A DNA stretch of 64,000 nt from Enterococcus hulanensis. GTDB lineage: Bacteria; Bacillota; Bacilli; Lactobacillales; Enterococcaceae. The notes under the pieces are model-generated. The model was not told the origin of the DNA. It made no database searches and saw nothing but the letters and a program-made list of their open reading frames with translations. This document shows positions 34,613 to 44,300 of the stretch, piece by piece (position 1 is the first letter of the stretch; the number at the start of each line of letters is the position of its first letter). The stretch lies in the NCBI RefSeq assembly GCF_005405485.1, contig NZ_BJED01000003.1, forward strand, positions 124,001-188,000. The letters run 5' to 3'. Made by a program: the position numbers and the translations under genes.

Positions 34613-34751
34613 ATAGCATTCTCCTTTCTCAATTAGTGACGAAAGGCAACTAAAACGTTCATAACGAAATTCCATAAATGAGTATACCACAAATGAAAGA
34701 CTTAACCTAATAAAGACGATTGCAAGTCAAGTTTCTTCTATTATAATAAAG

Positions 34752-34775
34752 CAAAAAGACTCTGGGATAGAGTCT
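34752..34775 (-). terminator. Terminator after the 81-residue gene
   Basis: On the minus strand, AGACTCT pairs with AGAGTCT around a five-base loop, then TTTTTGC. The stop codon lies in the stem. Confidence 0.75.
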
Positions 34776-35019
34776 AATCGAAGGACACGCTTTGTTCTTC
34801 TAATTGTTTAATTAGTTCGGTAACATACGCATCCTGAAAATCTTTTCGAAAGTTGTTCAAAAATTCATCTGAAATTGAATCAAAATTGCTTTCTGAATAG
34901 TCTAGTAATTCTTTGGGCGACTCGAACTCTGCGACAACAGACGCGGTGTCGAAAGAATCGGCCACTCGTATCGAGACAGCCTTCATTAGAGAAACGACAT
35001 CAATTTGTGTTCTTAGCAT
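34774..35019 (-). CDS. Hypothetical acidic protein (81 residues)
   Basis: MLRTQIDVVSLMKAVSIRV starts the frame and the remainder is rich in Asp, Glu and Phe. GAGGTG precedes the ATG at 35019. It is 65 bases downstream of the carboxyethylornithine synthase gene and may be co-transcribed with it. No family was recognised. Confidence 0.65.
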   Translation of the reverse strand: MLRTQIDVVSLMKAVSIRVADSFDTASVVAEFESPKELLDYSESNFDSISDEFLNNFRKDFQDAYVTELIKQLEEQSVSFD

Positions 35020-35084
35020 AAACTCACCTCTTGTACTGAGTGTAACACACGTTGAATTAACTAGCTGAGAAAACAATCTTACTC

Positions 35085-36020
35085 TTAATCTGCAATCTCA
35101 TCAATGAAGTTGGAAATATCTTCTTTAAAGATGTATTGGCTAAACTGCTCACTTAATATTTTACTAATATTCCGATAAGCAAACGTAGGTGTATTCGGTA
35201 TCGTATAGTAGTAAATACCATTCTTTTCATAGACTGAATCAGTAACGGTCGTTAATTCATTTCCCTCAATAGCATTTCCAGCATCAGCGGCAATATCAAT
35301 AATAAAAGTGCCCTTTTTCAGCTGCGCCTGTTCTTCAATCGTCATGATTGGCGTTCCCGCATCCCCCACTTCGATTCCATTAATGATAATAGAATATTTA
35401 TCTAGCTGCTGCTTAAACTGAGGTAGTGTCTTTCGATAAAATAGTTGGACAGATGAAGTGATTTTAGAAATGGCATGAAATGCTCCTTGAGCGGTATTTC
35501 CTGAACCTAAAATAGCAACCTCGAGATCACTATCTGGCAGCAGGCCGAAACTCAACAATGCATGCAATACTCCAGCATACCCGGCGTAAAAACTATTTTG
35601 ATAGACAAAATTTTGAGGAATCAACTTTGTAGGGTAAGCTTTTCCTTGATGATACATCGTCGGTTCTTGATTATCGATATCAAGAACATAAAGATTTTTA
35701 GGAAGCGCTTGCGTTTCCATGAACTCTTTACCTGATCCCAGCGGGTGGGTCCAGCCAATAATCACTTGATTTTGACGAATCATATCATAATCAGACGGTT
35801 GGATGATTTTTAGCGAAAATATACTATCACATGAGGCAAAAATTTCAGAACGGGATAAGATAGTGCAGCCTGCTTTTAGATAATCCTCATCAGGAATCGC
35901 TAAATAATCTCCGAAACCGCTCTCAATATAAATTGAATTGGCGAATTGTTTAATGTGTTCAGGTAACAAAGGAATCCGACGCTCATTTGGAAAATTTGAC
36001 TTTATAAAACCTAATTTCAT
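35085..36020 (-). CDS. ceo: N(5)-(carboxyethyl)ornithine synthase homologue
   Basis: A 311-residue NAD(P)-dependent enzyme related to alanine dehydrogenase/pyridine nucleotide transhydrogenase. MKLGFIKSNFPNERRIPLLP and GWTHPLGSG match what I recall of lactococcal CEO synthase, and the Rossmann motif VAILGSGNTAQGAFHA lies near residue 170. That enzyme joins pyruvate to ornithine or lysine through reductive condensation. The length fits (lactococcal enzyme about 313). It could alternatively be a close homologue with another amino acid specificity. It is flanked by the 81-residue gene and a terminator-poor gap. Confidence 0.8.
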   Translation of the reverse strand: MKLGFIKSNFPNERRIPLLPEHIKQFANSIYIESGFGDYLAIPDEDYLKAGCTILSRSEIFASCDSIFSLKIIQPSDYDMIRQNQVIIGWTHPLGSGKEFMETQALPKNLYVLDIDNQEPTMYHQGKAYPTKLIPQNFVYQNSFYAGYAGVLHALLSFGLLPDSDLEVAILGSGNTAQGAFHAISKITSSVQLFYRKTLPQFKQQLDKYSIIINGIEVGDAGTPIMTIEEQAQLKKGTFIIDIAADAGNAIEGNELTTVTDSVYEKNGIYYYTIPNTPTFAYRNISKILSEQFSQYIFKEDISNFIDEIAD

Positions 36021-36252
36021 AATTCCATCTCCATTTCAATTTTTAAATTTTGTATAGATTCTTTCTTAAAAAAGTGTTTCAAGCTAACACCCTCATGTTT
36101 CCTCAGTCTAACACAGTTCCCAAGTTAATGTTTTAGAGCATGATATCGCAGTTTCTAAAGTCAGTCTGCGGCCTGTACATTATGGCGAAAATTTTTTGGA
36201 CCATTTCTGACTATGCGTGAAGTGAAAAAACTGCTTGATCCTCTTCTGAAGC
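36021..36252. other. Intergenic region before ceo
   Basis: About 230 bases, with no ORF supported. It must include the ceo promoter and the end of the AKR unit. Confidence 0.5.
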
Positions 36253-36290
36253 ATAAAAATAACCCAATCTCCTATAAGAAGATTGAGCTT
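36253..36290 (-). terminator. Terminator after the aldo-keto reductase (dispersed family member)
   Basis: On the minus strand, CTCAATCT pairs with AGATTGGG, then TTATTTTT. It closely resembles the elements at 53985-54020 and 61979-62014, including the flanking CATGAAG. Confidence 0.75.
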
Positions 36291-36337
36291 CATGGTGATA
36301 CTAGATGCTTGCATATCCAAAAAATCATAGGCTATTT

Positions 36338-37240
36338 TTAAAAATCTGTATCTTCCATAATTTCCTTTAAATGTTTAATAGAAGAGGTTGTTACTAACGC
36401 TGCACTTCCACCAAATTGATCCGTGATATGCTTCAAAACCCAAGAATTTGGTTTTCTCTGTTTTCTCACAAAATTTAATCGTTCGCGATTTTCTAAAGAA
36501 TCATATGCTGGATCTAAGATTTGATCTGCGTTGTATTGGCCCTTTAACAATGGAGAGTAAGCGACTAATTTTAACTGGGGATAATTTTGCAGATAACTTG
36601 CCATATCTCTGTTTAATACTACTTGAGGATATAAATCTGCTGTTGCAGAAGGAGACAAAAAGCTGTAGCGTTGCTGAATCGCGCTGAAAAAAGGCCAGCC
36701 TTTTTCTTGGCAAATCAGTCGCGCATGCTCAACACGCCAAGCAAAAAAATTGCTGCAGCCTATTTCCTTAACTACTCCCTGACGCACTAAATCAGCTAAA
36801 GTACCCATTACTTCTTTTTGCGAGACTGAAAAGTCATCAATATGCAGGTATAGTAGATCGATTCTGTCAGTCTGAAGATGTTTTAAAGAACGTTCAACTG
36901 AACGCCACAAGACATCTCTTTTAAGTCCCTCTACTTTAGAAAATCCCTTTTCTTTGGTGGTCGCTAAAGCACCCAGCTTTGTAGCAATAACCATTTCTTC
37001 TCTTCGCTTGGTTTGTTTTAGCCATTCTCCGATAGTTCGCTCACTTTCTCCGCCATCGCCGCCGTTCCAAACGGCATAGTTATTAGCCGTATCTAAAAAG
37101 TTTCCTCCCAACTCCACATATTTTGATAACAATAAATGCGCAGCATTCGTATCCAGTTTTGTTCCAAAATTAATCGTTCCTAAACCAATCTTACTCACCT
37201 TTAAATCATTTCCAATTTCTATTTTATCCACTTCATTCAC
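36338..37240 (-). CDS. Aldo-keto reductase
   Basis: A 300-residue NAD(P)H-dependent TIM barrel. The catalytic tetrad is visible as Asp and Tyr in NFLDTANNYAVW, Lys in VIATKLGA and His in LLYLHIDDF. C-terminal SSIKHLKEIM is the usual cofactor-binding segment. The substrate is unknown; many AKRs of this branch reduce reactive aldehydes. It is divergent from an HxlR-type regulator, with overlapping promoters. AAAGGAG precedes the ATG. Confidence 0.92.
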   Translation of the reverse strand: MNEVDKIEIGNDLKVSKIGLGTINFGTKLDTNAAHLLLSKYVELGGNFLDTANNYAVWNGGDGGESERTIGEWLKQTKRREEMVIATKLGALATTKEKGFSKVEGLKRDVLWRSVERSLKHLQTDRIDLLYLHIDDFSVSQKEVMGTLADLVRQGVVKEIGCSNFFAWRVEHARLICQEKGWPFFSAIQQRYSFLSPSATADLYPQVVLNRDMASYLQNYPQLKLVAYSPLLKGQYNADQILDPAYDSLENRERLNFVRKQRKPNSWVLKHITDQFGGSAALVTTSSIKHLKEIMEDTDF

Positions 37241-37251
37241 TCCTTTTCCTA

Positions 37252-37304
37252 AGTATAAGAGCCGCTTTTATGAGGTACAAGAAGGTACTTTAAAGTGGTA
37301 TACT
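37252..37304. promoter_or_regulatory. Divergent AKR/HxlR promoters with central palindrome
   Basis: Minus-strand promoter of the AKR: TTGTAC (37280-37275), 17 bases, TATACT (37257-37252). Plus-strand promoter of the HxlR gene: extended -10 TGGTATACT (37296-37304). The palindrome ACTTTAAAGT (37287-37296) lies between the plus-strand -35 region and -10. One bound regulator could affect both directions. Confidence 0.68.
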
Positions 37305-37329
37305 TACAAAAAAGTAACTAAAGAAAGAG

Positions 37330-37677
37330 GTGTTGACCATCAAACAAGAAGATTGGGAAGATACCTGTCCATTAGTCACGGCTCAGAGAATTATGGCTGG
37401 CAAATGGAAATTGTCGATCATCTGGTTTTTAGCTGAACATAAGGTTCTGCGCTTTAATCAATTAAAAGCCGCTTTTGATGACCCAAAATTGACGCAAAAA
37501 ATGCTGACCCAGCATCTAAAGGAACTGCAGCAAGATCAGCTGGTCAAACGAACAGTGTACAACACAGTTCCGCCAAAGGTTGAGTATTGTTTAAGCGATC
37601 TAGGCGAAAGTTTTATTCCAGTCATGCGCTCCATGGAAAATTGGGGCAAATCTTATCAAAAAAATATAGGACTATAG
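37330..37677 (+). CDS. HxlR/YodB-type winged-helix regulator
   Basis: A 115-residue DNA-binding protein. The N-terminal cysteine in WEDTCPLVTAQ (about residue 12) matches the conserved redox/electrophile-sensing cysteine of this family; GKWKLSIIWFL and RFNQLKAAF are typical of it. The wing follows at KVEYCLSDLG. The start is not an ATG: GTG at 37330 or TTG at 37333, right after AAAGAGG. A later ATG would remove the sensor cysteine. It probably controls the divergent aldo-keto reductase gene. Confidence 0.88.
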   Translation: MLTIKQEDWEDTCPLVTAQRIMAGKWKLSIIWFLAEHKVLRFNQLKAAFDDPKLTQKMLTQHLKELQQDQLVKRTVYNTVPPKVEYCLSDLGESFIPVMRSMENWGKSYQKNIGL

Positions 37678-37678
37678 A

Positions 37679-37724
37679 AAAAAAGGATTCGATTGAACAA
37701 ATAGGTTCAAATCGCGTCCTTTTT
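37679..37724 (+). terminator. Terminator after the HxlR gene
   Basis: AAAGGA, CGATT and GAAC pair with GTTC, AATCG and TCCTTTT, followed by a short T-run. Confidence 0.75.
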
Positions 37725-37930
37725 AGTCTTTAGAAATATTAATTCACCGCGCTGTTAAATTATTGAATCTTCTTTTTTAAATAGTACGGATTTTCTGTGA
37801 AAATAAAAGAAGGGAAATTCCTGCTAGTGGGGAACGAAGTAAAATTCGTTTTTTTGCTGTAAAGATCTTGCGTGTCAGAAAAGGGCTTCGGATGAAGAGC
37901 ATTAGATTGCGCTTCATTGGATAGAAGTTA
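37725..37930. other. Short non-coding stretch
   Basis: No ORF or repeat that I can support. Confidence 0.5.
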
Positions 37931-38104
37931 TTATTTCTCCGAGAATAAATAATTTCTGACGAATACCTTCGTAACCATCTCAAACTCTTCTTTGCTTAAT
38001 TTATCAGAATAGTCCAATTTATATAATGCCTGGATAGGGGTGGCTCCTAGCGTCCTAAATTGCGCCTCCATTTGTGCGAGCGCTTCTTTTTGCTGATCGT
38101 TCAT
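37931..38104 (-). CDS. Small hypothetical protein (57 residues)
   Basis: The frame begins MNDQQKEALAQMEAQFRTLG and ends RNYLFSEK. GAGGAG lies ten bases before the ATG at 38104. The sequence is helical and acidic-basic mixed, with no cysteine and no membrane segment. It is unassigned, but the ribosome site and codon usage look like those of nearby genes. No function is proposed. Confidence 0.68.
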   Translation of the reverse strand: MNDQQKEALAQMEAQFRTLGATPIQALYKLDYSDKLSKEEFEMVTKVFVRNYLFSEK

Positions 38105-38234
38105 CTAATGCATTCTCCTCTTATAAGTCTCCCCTCCATCATATCAGCAAACTTTCACGATTAAAATCTTTTAGTAAAAGTAATTTGTGCCGCCTAACGA
38201 AAAAAAACATTCTCAAACGAGTATCATTTTAAGG

Positions 38235-38265
38235 AAAAAACTGCTCAATAGTCATGAGCAGTTTC
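38235..38265 (-). terminator. Terminator after the second degenerate-receiver regulator
   Basis: On the minus strand, AAACTGCTCA pairs with TGAGCAGTTT and is followed by a T-run. Confidence 0.82.
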
Positions 38266-38334
38266 AGCTTGTTCTTCGAATAATTAGTTTTTCTCTCTTT
38301 CAAGTTAAGAAAAAGCACCACATACCGATGGAGA

Positions 38335-39051
38335 CTATCCCTCATGAACGAACGATTCGTATGTGTCCCCTATATATAACTGTGAATAGGTTTGCTCCGC
38401 TAACCGATAGCCTTGCCCCCAAGAGGTCTCAATGATTTCTCCTTCCACACCAAACTCTTCCAGCTTTCGTTTCAATTTTTTGACTAAAGTTGAGAGTTGA
38501 GACATGGTGGAGTTTGTTTTAGGCTTGCTCCACATTTCTACGCAAAGGTCTTCCCGAGATGTGAACACTTTCTGATGCTGATACAGAATCGTCAATAATC
38601 TGGACTCTCCTACACTTAACGGAAGGCTCAGAATATCTATGCTCTTTTTCGTAGGGCAATGTAACAAGGTACTATTCGCTAATTCCACTTGATCACAAAT
38701 CAATTGATCTCTTAACGTTTCCAACGTTGGATGACACTCAACCCAATCAGTGAGTCCGAGCTCTTTCCATTCGAGACAGCGGTTTTCTTCCAAGCATTCG
38801 TCTGTTTTTCTCAAGAGAATAATTGAAGGTTGCTTCAATTTATTGATAAGTTTGATTGCTTCCTTATTATCAATAGTTTCACTTATAATTACTTGATGGA
38901 ACATCGACAGAAAGTCACGTGGCAGTTGATCATACATAATGTTTTCAAATATGGTTAAGGAGGTAAAAACTTCATTACCTAAATGCCTTAACTGCTTTTC
39001 AAAACTTACCTCATGCAATACGTTTTTCGTTAGTATTAATATTCTGGTCAT
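38335..39051 (-). CDS. OmpR-like winged-helix regulator with degenerate receiver (WxL locus)
   Basis: A 238-residue homologue of the regulator at 29274-29984: both begin LILTK, share E-x-x-LGNEV and carry ISE or FSE where strand 3 should end in the phospho-acceptor aspartate (VIISETIDNKEA). The C-terminal winged helix contains TSREDLCVEMWSKPK and SWGQGYRL. It therefore probably binds DNA without a kinase partner, or reads another input. It sits downstream of and parallel to the WxL cluster and is the likely regulator of it. Confidence 0.84.
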   Translation of the reverse strand: MTRILILTKNVLHEVSFEKQLRHLGNEVFTSLTIFENIMYDQLPRDFLSMFHQVIISETIDNKEAIKLINKLKQPSIILLRKTDECLEENRCLEWKELGLTDWVECHPTLETLRDQLICDQVELANSTLLHCPTKKSIDILSLPLSVGESRLLTILYQHQKVFTSREDLCVEMWSKPKTNSTMSQLSTLVKKLKRKLEEFGVEGEIIETSWGQGYRLAEQTYSQLYIGDTYESFVHEG

Positions 39052-39163
39052 AATGTCCCTCCATCTTTTGTGTTTTTAGCAATTTGGAAAGTAATGCAAT
39101 GGTTCTTATTCATACCTAGTTATTCCTGAGTATCTATCAACTGAGTAAATTACTATTAATGAT

Positions 39164-40246
39164 TTAATTTTCATTTTTTTCGTCGTTCAATTGCTTCAAT
39201 AATGCTTTTTGCTTGTTGTTTTTGCGTATTAAATAGATAGCAGCTAAGGCGAACACCGCAACTAGCGCCCCAAGAATAATGATCATGGTATAATCCTCAG
39301 GTTCAACATCTGGATCGGCTTCGTTAAATTTATTGGCTTTTTCACGAGTTACAGTGAACGCTTCATTGATTGGCCAATTATTATCTCCAGAAGTGATCGA
39401 GCCCGTCAGAACATAATCACCTGCTTCATACCTCTTCCCTTGCATAGATACAAACAAATCAAAAATAGTATTGGGGGCAAATTGCATTTCCTTTTGATCT
39501 GTTTTAGCAATTACCTCATCCGAACCTTTTTTCTTTAATTCAGCCTGAAAATGAACTTTATTTATATATGTAGGGGCAGTATTACGTACTTTCAAAGACA
39601 CTGCATTTCGTACGTTTAATTGGTCCGCCTGTGCTCCGCCAATAACAACTTCTGGAGTAATTAACTTTTCATTATTTCGCAGCAGTAAACCAATTTGATA
39701 GCCATAAAGATTTTTTAAACTAGTTGATGTTTCTTTTTTTGTCGTTTCTTCAGTTCCTTCAGTCGAATTATCTTTTTGGGCTAAATATATTCCCCCGGCA
39801 ATTACACCATTAAATTCTTCTGAGGGCATGGTAATTGTCAGCTTCAATTCTTTTTCTTCCTGCGGTGCTAGTACCACCTCATTTTCTGCCAACTGAACAA
39901 TATCTTCTATATTATTTTTTAAACTCTTATCATACACACGTTTCTTATTATTATGATTGGAATATTCAACGACTCCGTTAGAATTGGTCATAGCTGAATT
40001 TATCTGTGGAATTACTACTACTTCTTCATCTGTAGTATTTTTCAACATCACTGCAATTTCTTGACCTTCTTCAGGTTTCATAATCAGATCGAAGTAGGAG
40101 ACTTCTTTATTATATTGATTATCCGGAATATTAGGCTTTACATTAAATTTTAAACCATCAATTGCTTCTGCTTTTTGGCCAAACGCCAAACCACTTAAAA
40201 CTAGAATTGCACTTAGTAAAAAGACTACGTACTTACGGGCTCTCAT
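39164..40246 (-). CDS. DUF916/DUF3324 WxL-associated membrane protein (CscA-like)
   Basis: About 360 residues: signal peptide (MRARKYVVFLLSAILVLSG), two immunoglobulin-like extracytoplasmic domains (about 30-300, with LNVRNAVSLKVRNTAPTYI and GVIAGGIYLAQ), then one membrane helix (TMIIILGALVAVFALAAIYL) and a basic cytoplasmic tail. DUF916/DUF3324 proteins travel with WxL proteins in enterococcal and lactobacillus surface clusters and are thought to bind them or peptidoglycan. It is the last gene of the cluster. Confidence 0.9.
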   Translation of the reverse strand: MRARKYVVFLLSAILVLSGLAFGQKAEAIDGLKFNVKPNIPDNQYNKEVSYFDLIMKPEEGQEIAVMLKNTTDEEVVVIPQINSAMTNSNGVVEYSNHNNKKRVYDKSLKNNIEDIVQLAENEVVLAPQEEKELKLTITMPSEEFNGVIAGGIYLAQKDNSTEGTEETTKKETSTSLKNLYGYQIGLLLRNNEKLITPEVVIGGAQADQLNVRNAVSLKVRNTAPTYINKVHFQAELKKKGSDEVIAKTDQKEMQFAPNTIFDLFVSMQGKRYEAGDYVLTGSITSGDNNWPINEAFTVTREKANKFNEADPDVEPEDYTMIIILGALVAVFALAAIYLIRKNNKQKALLKQLNDEKNEN

Positions 40247-40281
40247 ATACTGACCTCACTTTAATCTCATCTTATTTATCA

Positions 40282-40328
40282 TAAAAACAGGCTCAAACAT
40301 TGCCTTAAAAAACAGAAATGTTTGAGCC
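40282..40328 (-). terminator. Terminator or attenuator between WxL and DUF916 genes
   Basis: On the minus strand, GGCTCAAACA pairs with TGTTTGAGCC around a T-rich loop, then TGTTTTTATG. It could lower expression of the DUF916 gene relative to the WxL gene. Confidence 0.7.
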
Positions 40329-40346
40329 AATCTTACTCGTTACTTA

Positions 40347-40988
40347 TTAAGTTGCTGGAGTTGCTGAAACAGTCCAAACGATTTCAGAATCGTAGGTACC
40401 TACTGACTTAGCAGATGCCCCCGGTACATCCAAAGTGAAATGTGTTAAATTCAAAGTTGTTGTTCCTTTTCCAACTGAACCAGTTTCAGTAGCAGTTGCA
40501 CCCATTACTTTTTTGTCCAGACCTGGAGTTAAAGTTAATTTTCCAGAAATGAAATCTGTTGAACCAGAAACAGAAAGAGAAGATGGATCACCATAAGCAG
40601 ATAGTTCTGCTGACGCTAAATCATTTGTGCCGTCATTGAATTGAGCTGTTTGTTGAACAGTTACGCTCCATCCTTTATTAGCAGCACTACGTCCATCGAT
40701 TACTTTTACTGCTCCTGTCGTAAGGTCTGATGCTGTTGCATTTTCATTATCAGTTCCACTGTCAGTAGCGTAATAAGTTTTATCCGTGTCATACTGAATC
40801 GTATGCGATCCAAAGTCAAGGTCATCTGGTAAGTCAGAGCCAACTAACTCTAGTTCCCCTTCAACATAAGCAACATGCCCATCTGTTGTTTTAGCGACCG
40901 CTGCATCTGCTGTTGGCAACCCCGCATTCAAACTTAATAGTGAAATCCCAACGACTCCACACACATAACCTAATGTTCTTTTCTTCAT
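40347..40988 (-). CDS. WxL domain surface protein (CscB-like)
   Basis: A 213-residue secreted protein with signal peptide (GISLLSLNAGLPTADAA) and a WxL domain over the rest. The two tryptophan motifs read GWSVTVQQ and VWTVSATP; both have Val where the name-giving Leu would be. WxL domains bind peptidoglycan without covalent linkage. The acidic repeat-like ATDSGTDNENATAS stretch closely resembles the equivalent region of the large WxL protein upstream. AAGGAGAG precedes the ATG. Confidence 0.9.
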   Translation of the reverse strand: MKKRTLGYVCGVVGISLLSLNAGLPTADAAVAKTTDGHVAYVEGELELVGSDLPDDLDFGSHTIQYDTDKTYYATDSGTDNENATASDLTTGAVKVIDGRSAANKGWSVTVQQTAQFNDGTNDLASAELSAYGDPSSLSVSGSTDFISGKLTLTPGLDKKVMGATATETGSVGKGTTTLNLTHFTLDVPGASAKSVGTYDSEIVWTVSATPAT

Positions 40989-41000
40989 ATTATTCTCTCC

Positions 41001-41363
41001 TTAATTTTTTTTATAATAAAACAACAAATGTTTTACTAACTTAGTTAGATAAAGCATGATACAAAACACTACTATTCCTATCCCTATGCCAACTGTTGAC
41101 CATTTTAGCAGGCTGCCTGTTTGTGGAAACCGCTTATTGGATTGTGATCGTGAGTCAGAGGAAGGTCGTGTTTTAGAAACCGTTTCTTCTTTCGTATTGC
41201 TCTCAGAAGTTTTTGTGTCTTCTAAATAGAAGCCAACTTTGCCGGTTGAACCATTTTTATTATTTTCCAATTCCTGAGCACCGTACCCAATAGAGGTGTT
41301 TGCTAGAAATACGAACAGGCTCAAAAACAGGCAAGCAAAAATTCTCGTCAGCTGCTGTTTCAT
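41001..41363 (-). CDS. Small LPXTG-like surface protein of the WxL cluster (CscD-like)
   Basis: About 120 residues. Signal peptide (residues 1-25), a short Ser/Thr/Arg-rich spacer, a sorting signal in which the motif reads FPQTG, a hydrophobic segment and a basic tail (YYKKN). CscD-type proteins are small sortase substrates of WxL clusters. The start was set at the ATG at 41363, because GGGAG lies eight bases upstream; the frame up to 41396 overlaps the end of the large WxL gene. Function beyond anchoring is unknown. Confidence 0.82.
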   Translation of the reverse strand: MKQQLTRIFACLFLSLFVFLANTSIGYGAQELENNKNGSTGKVGFYLEDTKTSESNTKEETVSKTRPSSDSRSQSNKRFPQTGSLLKWSTVGIGIGIVVFCIMLYLTKLVKHLLFYYKKN

Positions 41364-41385
41364 TCGTTCTTCTCCCTTCCTCCAT

Positions 41386-44300
41386 TTACGGTACATTAGA
41401 TACCAACCACTCTATTTGAGTGTTATACTCACTAGCATACTTTTCAGCATTACCAGAAACCTCTAACTTAAATTTTTCAATAGGTAATTCGACAATTCCT
41501 TTTCCCTGTCCCCCTGTGGCCAACAATAACTGACTCGAGACATTAGGTGTTAACGTAACTCTTTGATTGTTTACACCACTTGGTCCGCCCCCAGTACTTT
41601 GATTTAAGTCAGGCTCACCAGCATGAAATGATAACTGAGCTCCAGCTAGTTCCTGATGAGCAGCAGTCTCAAATTGAGTCAACTGCTGCACAGTCAACCT
41701 CCATCCAGCATTAGATAAGCGTGTATCCTTAACCCCGACTGCTCCTGTTGTAATATCTGCTGCTGTTTCATTTTCATTATCACTTCCACTATCTGTGGCG
41801 TAATAGATTTTGTCGGCAGTATTATCTATTTTGTGGGTTCCAAATTTCAAATTGTCAGGAATATTTGTGGTTAACAATTCTAATTCTTCAGCGATACTAT
41901 CCGACTGCCATTGAGCGGTGAAAACTACATCTTCTTGTCCCATCGCATACGTAGCTGGTGTGCTGGGTAAGAATGGGTTTTGATAAATTTGTCCATCCGC
42001 GCTGTTTAACCAACCAACAAATTTATGATCTGATTTGACTAAATCCCCCTGCGGAGCAACATTGACTATGTCCCCTTGACTATATAAAGCTGAATCATTG
42101 GGAGTAGTTCCCCCGTCAGCTCCATTAGAATTGTAAGTAACTGTATACTGCTGTTCTCGTCGGACTATCATGTTAATCTCGTGTAAAATCATGTCTGGAT
42201 TTACAATATTATCCTCGTCAGTAAAAATTCGTTCTTCCGTTTTATGGTTCAGCCTTCTTGCAGTCAATTTCGCTTCATTGTAATCAGTATCTGGGGTAGA
42301 TAGTTTATTTTGAGCAACTTGAGTTGTATCAACAATAATCGCGTTGCTCGTATCTGTCCTAACAGCACTCCATTCATAATTTGCATATTTTTCAATATTA
42401 AAATCAGCAGCTGCTGAGTACGGTGTAGTTGGTGTGGCATTGAATGGTTCAGAAACTTTTGTCTCATAGTTTTCAATGATTTTTACTTCCTCTTGCGAAC
42501 CCTCAGCGGACATTGAATGATCCTCTACATAAAAGGCCGGCTGGCTGCCTTTATCGGGTTGAAGTAATTTAGATGTTGCTATGATACGCAACTCATTAGG
42601 CTGTTCAGTCCAAGATTCATCATAGTTTTTATTGTTATAGATAGTAACAATTGGTTGTCCGCCTGAAAAATCTCCAGCAAACCAGATCGGATATTTCTCT
42701 GCTGTTACATCTATAGTATCGCTTCGATGCCCATTTCTCTGACTGTCTCCACCTAGAATGACTATGTCTACGTTATTGGTTTTAAATCCAAAGTTGCCAC
42801 TTTCAATATCTATAGAGGATTTATTAATTGTCATATAGCCTGATCCATCAAATTCCTCGAGATCAATTCCTTTCTCACTAGTTTTTATGGACCATTGACT
42901 GTCTGCAAAATTATAATTTCTTTGGTTTACTCCCTTAATTCCAATTGCGGCATCTGAAATCATGACATTTACACCAGTGAACTCCATCTGTGTACTATAA
43001 TTTTCATCTCCATCAGTAACATCCGCCTCTATAGCAATATTTTTTGCTGCGATCGTCACTGGTATTTGGTGCATATTAGCTTCCCCAGTAAAAAATAGTC
43101 GTATTCCTTGTGGAGAAACAATACCATTTCCTTCACTAGCGACTATATTAATTTTCGAGCCCGTATCACGTTCAGTTTCACAATTTCCAAAAATCGCGAT
43201 ATCTCGTTTTGACTGAATTCCTACAGAGCGAGCATTTACTTCTACTGATATCAATCCTTCAGTATCGGTTAGAGGTTCGTCTAATCCAACCTCTAATTTA
43301 CTAGCCTTGATGCCGTAATCACCTTCGGCTTCAATCTTTACGCTTTTATCACCAGCAATACCAATACTTGACTCCATTCCATCCTTGGAGTAAATACCAT
43401 ATGAGTGATCTATTTCAATCGGCGCAGTTCCTTTTAAACTTAAATCAACTCCTGAATGCTCTATACCACGGAGTAAAATTGTTCCAGCGGATATAGGAAG
43501 TTCACCAGTTGAAATATCACTATCTGAATATAGTTGTTCTATTGTAGAAAGAGTCGTACTAGATTCACCTGCTGACTCTCCTAAAATAGACATCTTTGGT
43601 CTTGGAGAATTATATTTATTGGTAAATATCCCCTTCGCAACAATTCCTTGTCCTTTAGTGGCAGAACCTCTAATATCTACCTCTTGATCCGGATCCACTC
43701 GAATCTCTCCAGAGAAAAGACCCGTTCCATCTTTTGATTGACCGTTGATCTTCCCTGAAGTCAATCCTATTGATCCAGCTTCAACTTCGATCTCTTCGCC
43801 GTTTTCATAAAAGTCCCTCATCATAATCCCGAACCCTGTTTCGGTTGATCCATTCAGCTCAGAAGGGTAATCCTCACCGCTATATGGATCAGGATAGGAT
43901 TCATAGTAACCAGCTTCGACACCTTTTCCCGTTATAGAGTTACCAGTAACTATCCCACCATAATTTGATAAAATACTTTCGATAAAAACACCAGAACCAG
44001 TTGCTGTTTCTCCGGAAAGATCCGCTTCATAAGTACGATCAGAAACTTCTCCAGCATTTCCGTTTTTTGTTTCTACAAGTGCTCCTTCAGTTGATAAAAC
44101 ACCATAGCCAGTTGAATGAGACTTGCCCGTCAACTTAGCTCCATTTAATGTATACATTGTAAAAATGGCTCCCGAACCAGAACTTCCATTTGCTTCCGCA
44201 TACATCTTTGTTCCAATTTCTCCTATATACTCCCCATATGCTCCTTCTTGTTCAAGCTTCTTCTGAAAGGTTTTCATTGATACATAGTCTTCGGATAATG

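Noticed and set aside
41108-41121. Third match to the GGCWGTCTGTTTGT motif (GGCTGCCTGTTTGT)
   Set aside because: It lies inside the coding sequence of the small FPQTG protein and is explained by the codons of its QTGSLL stretch.
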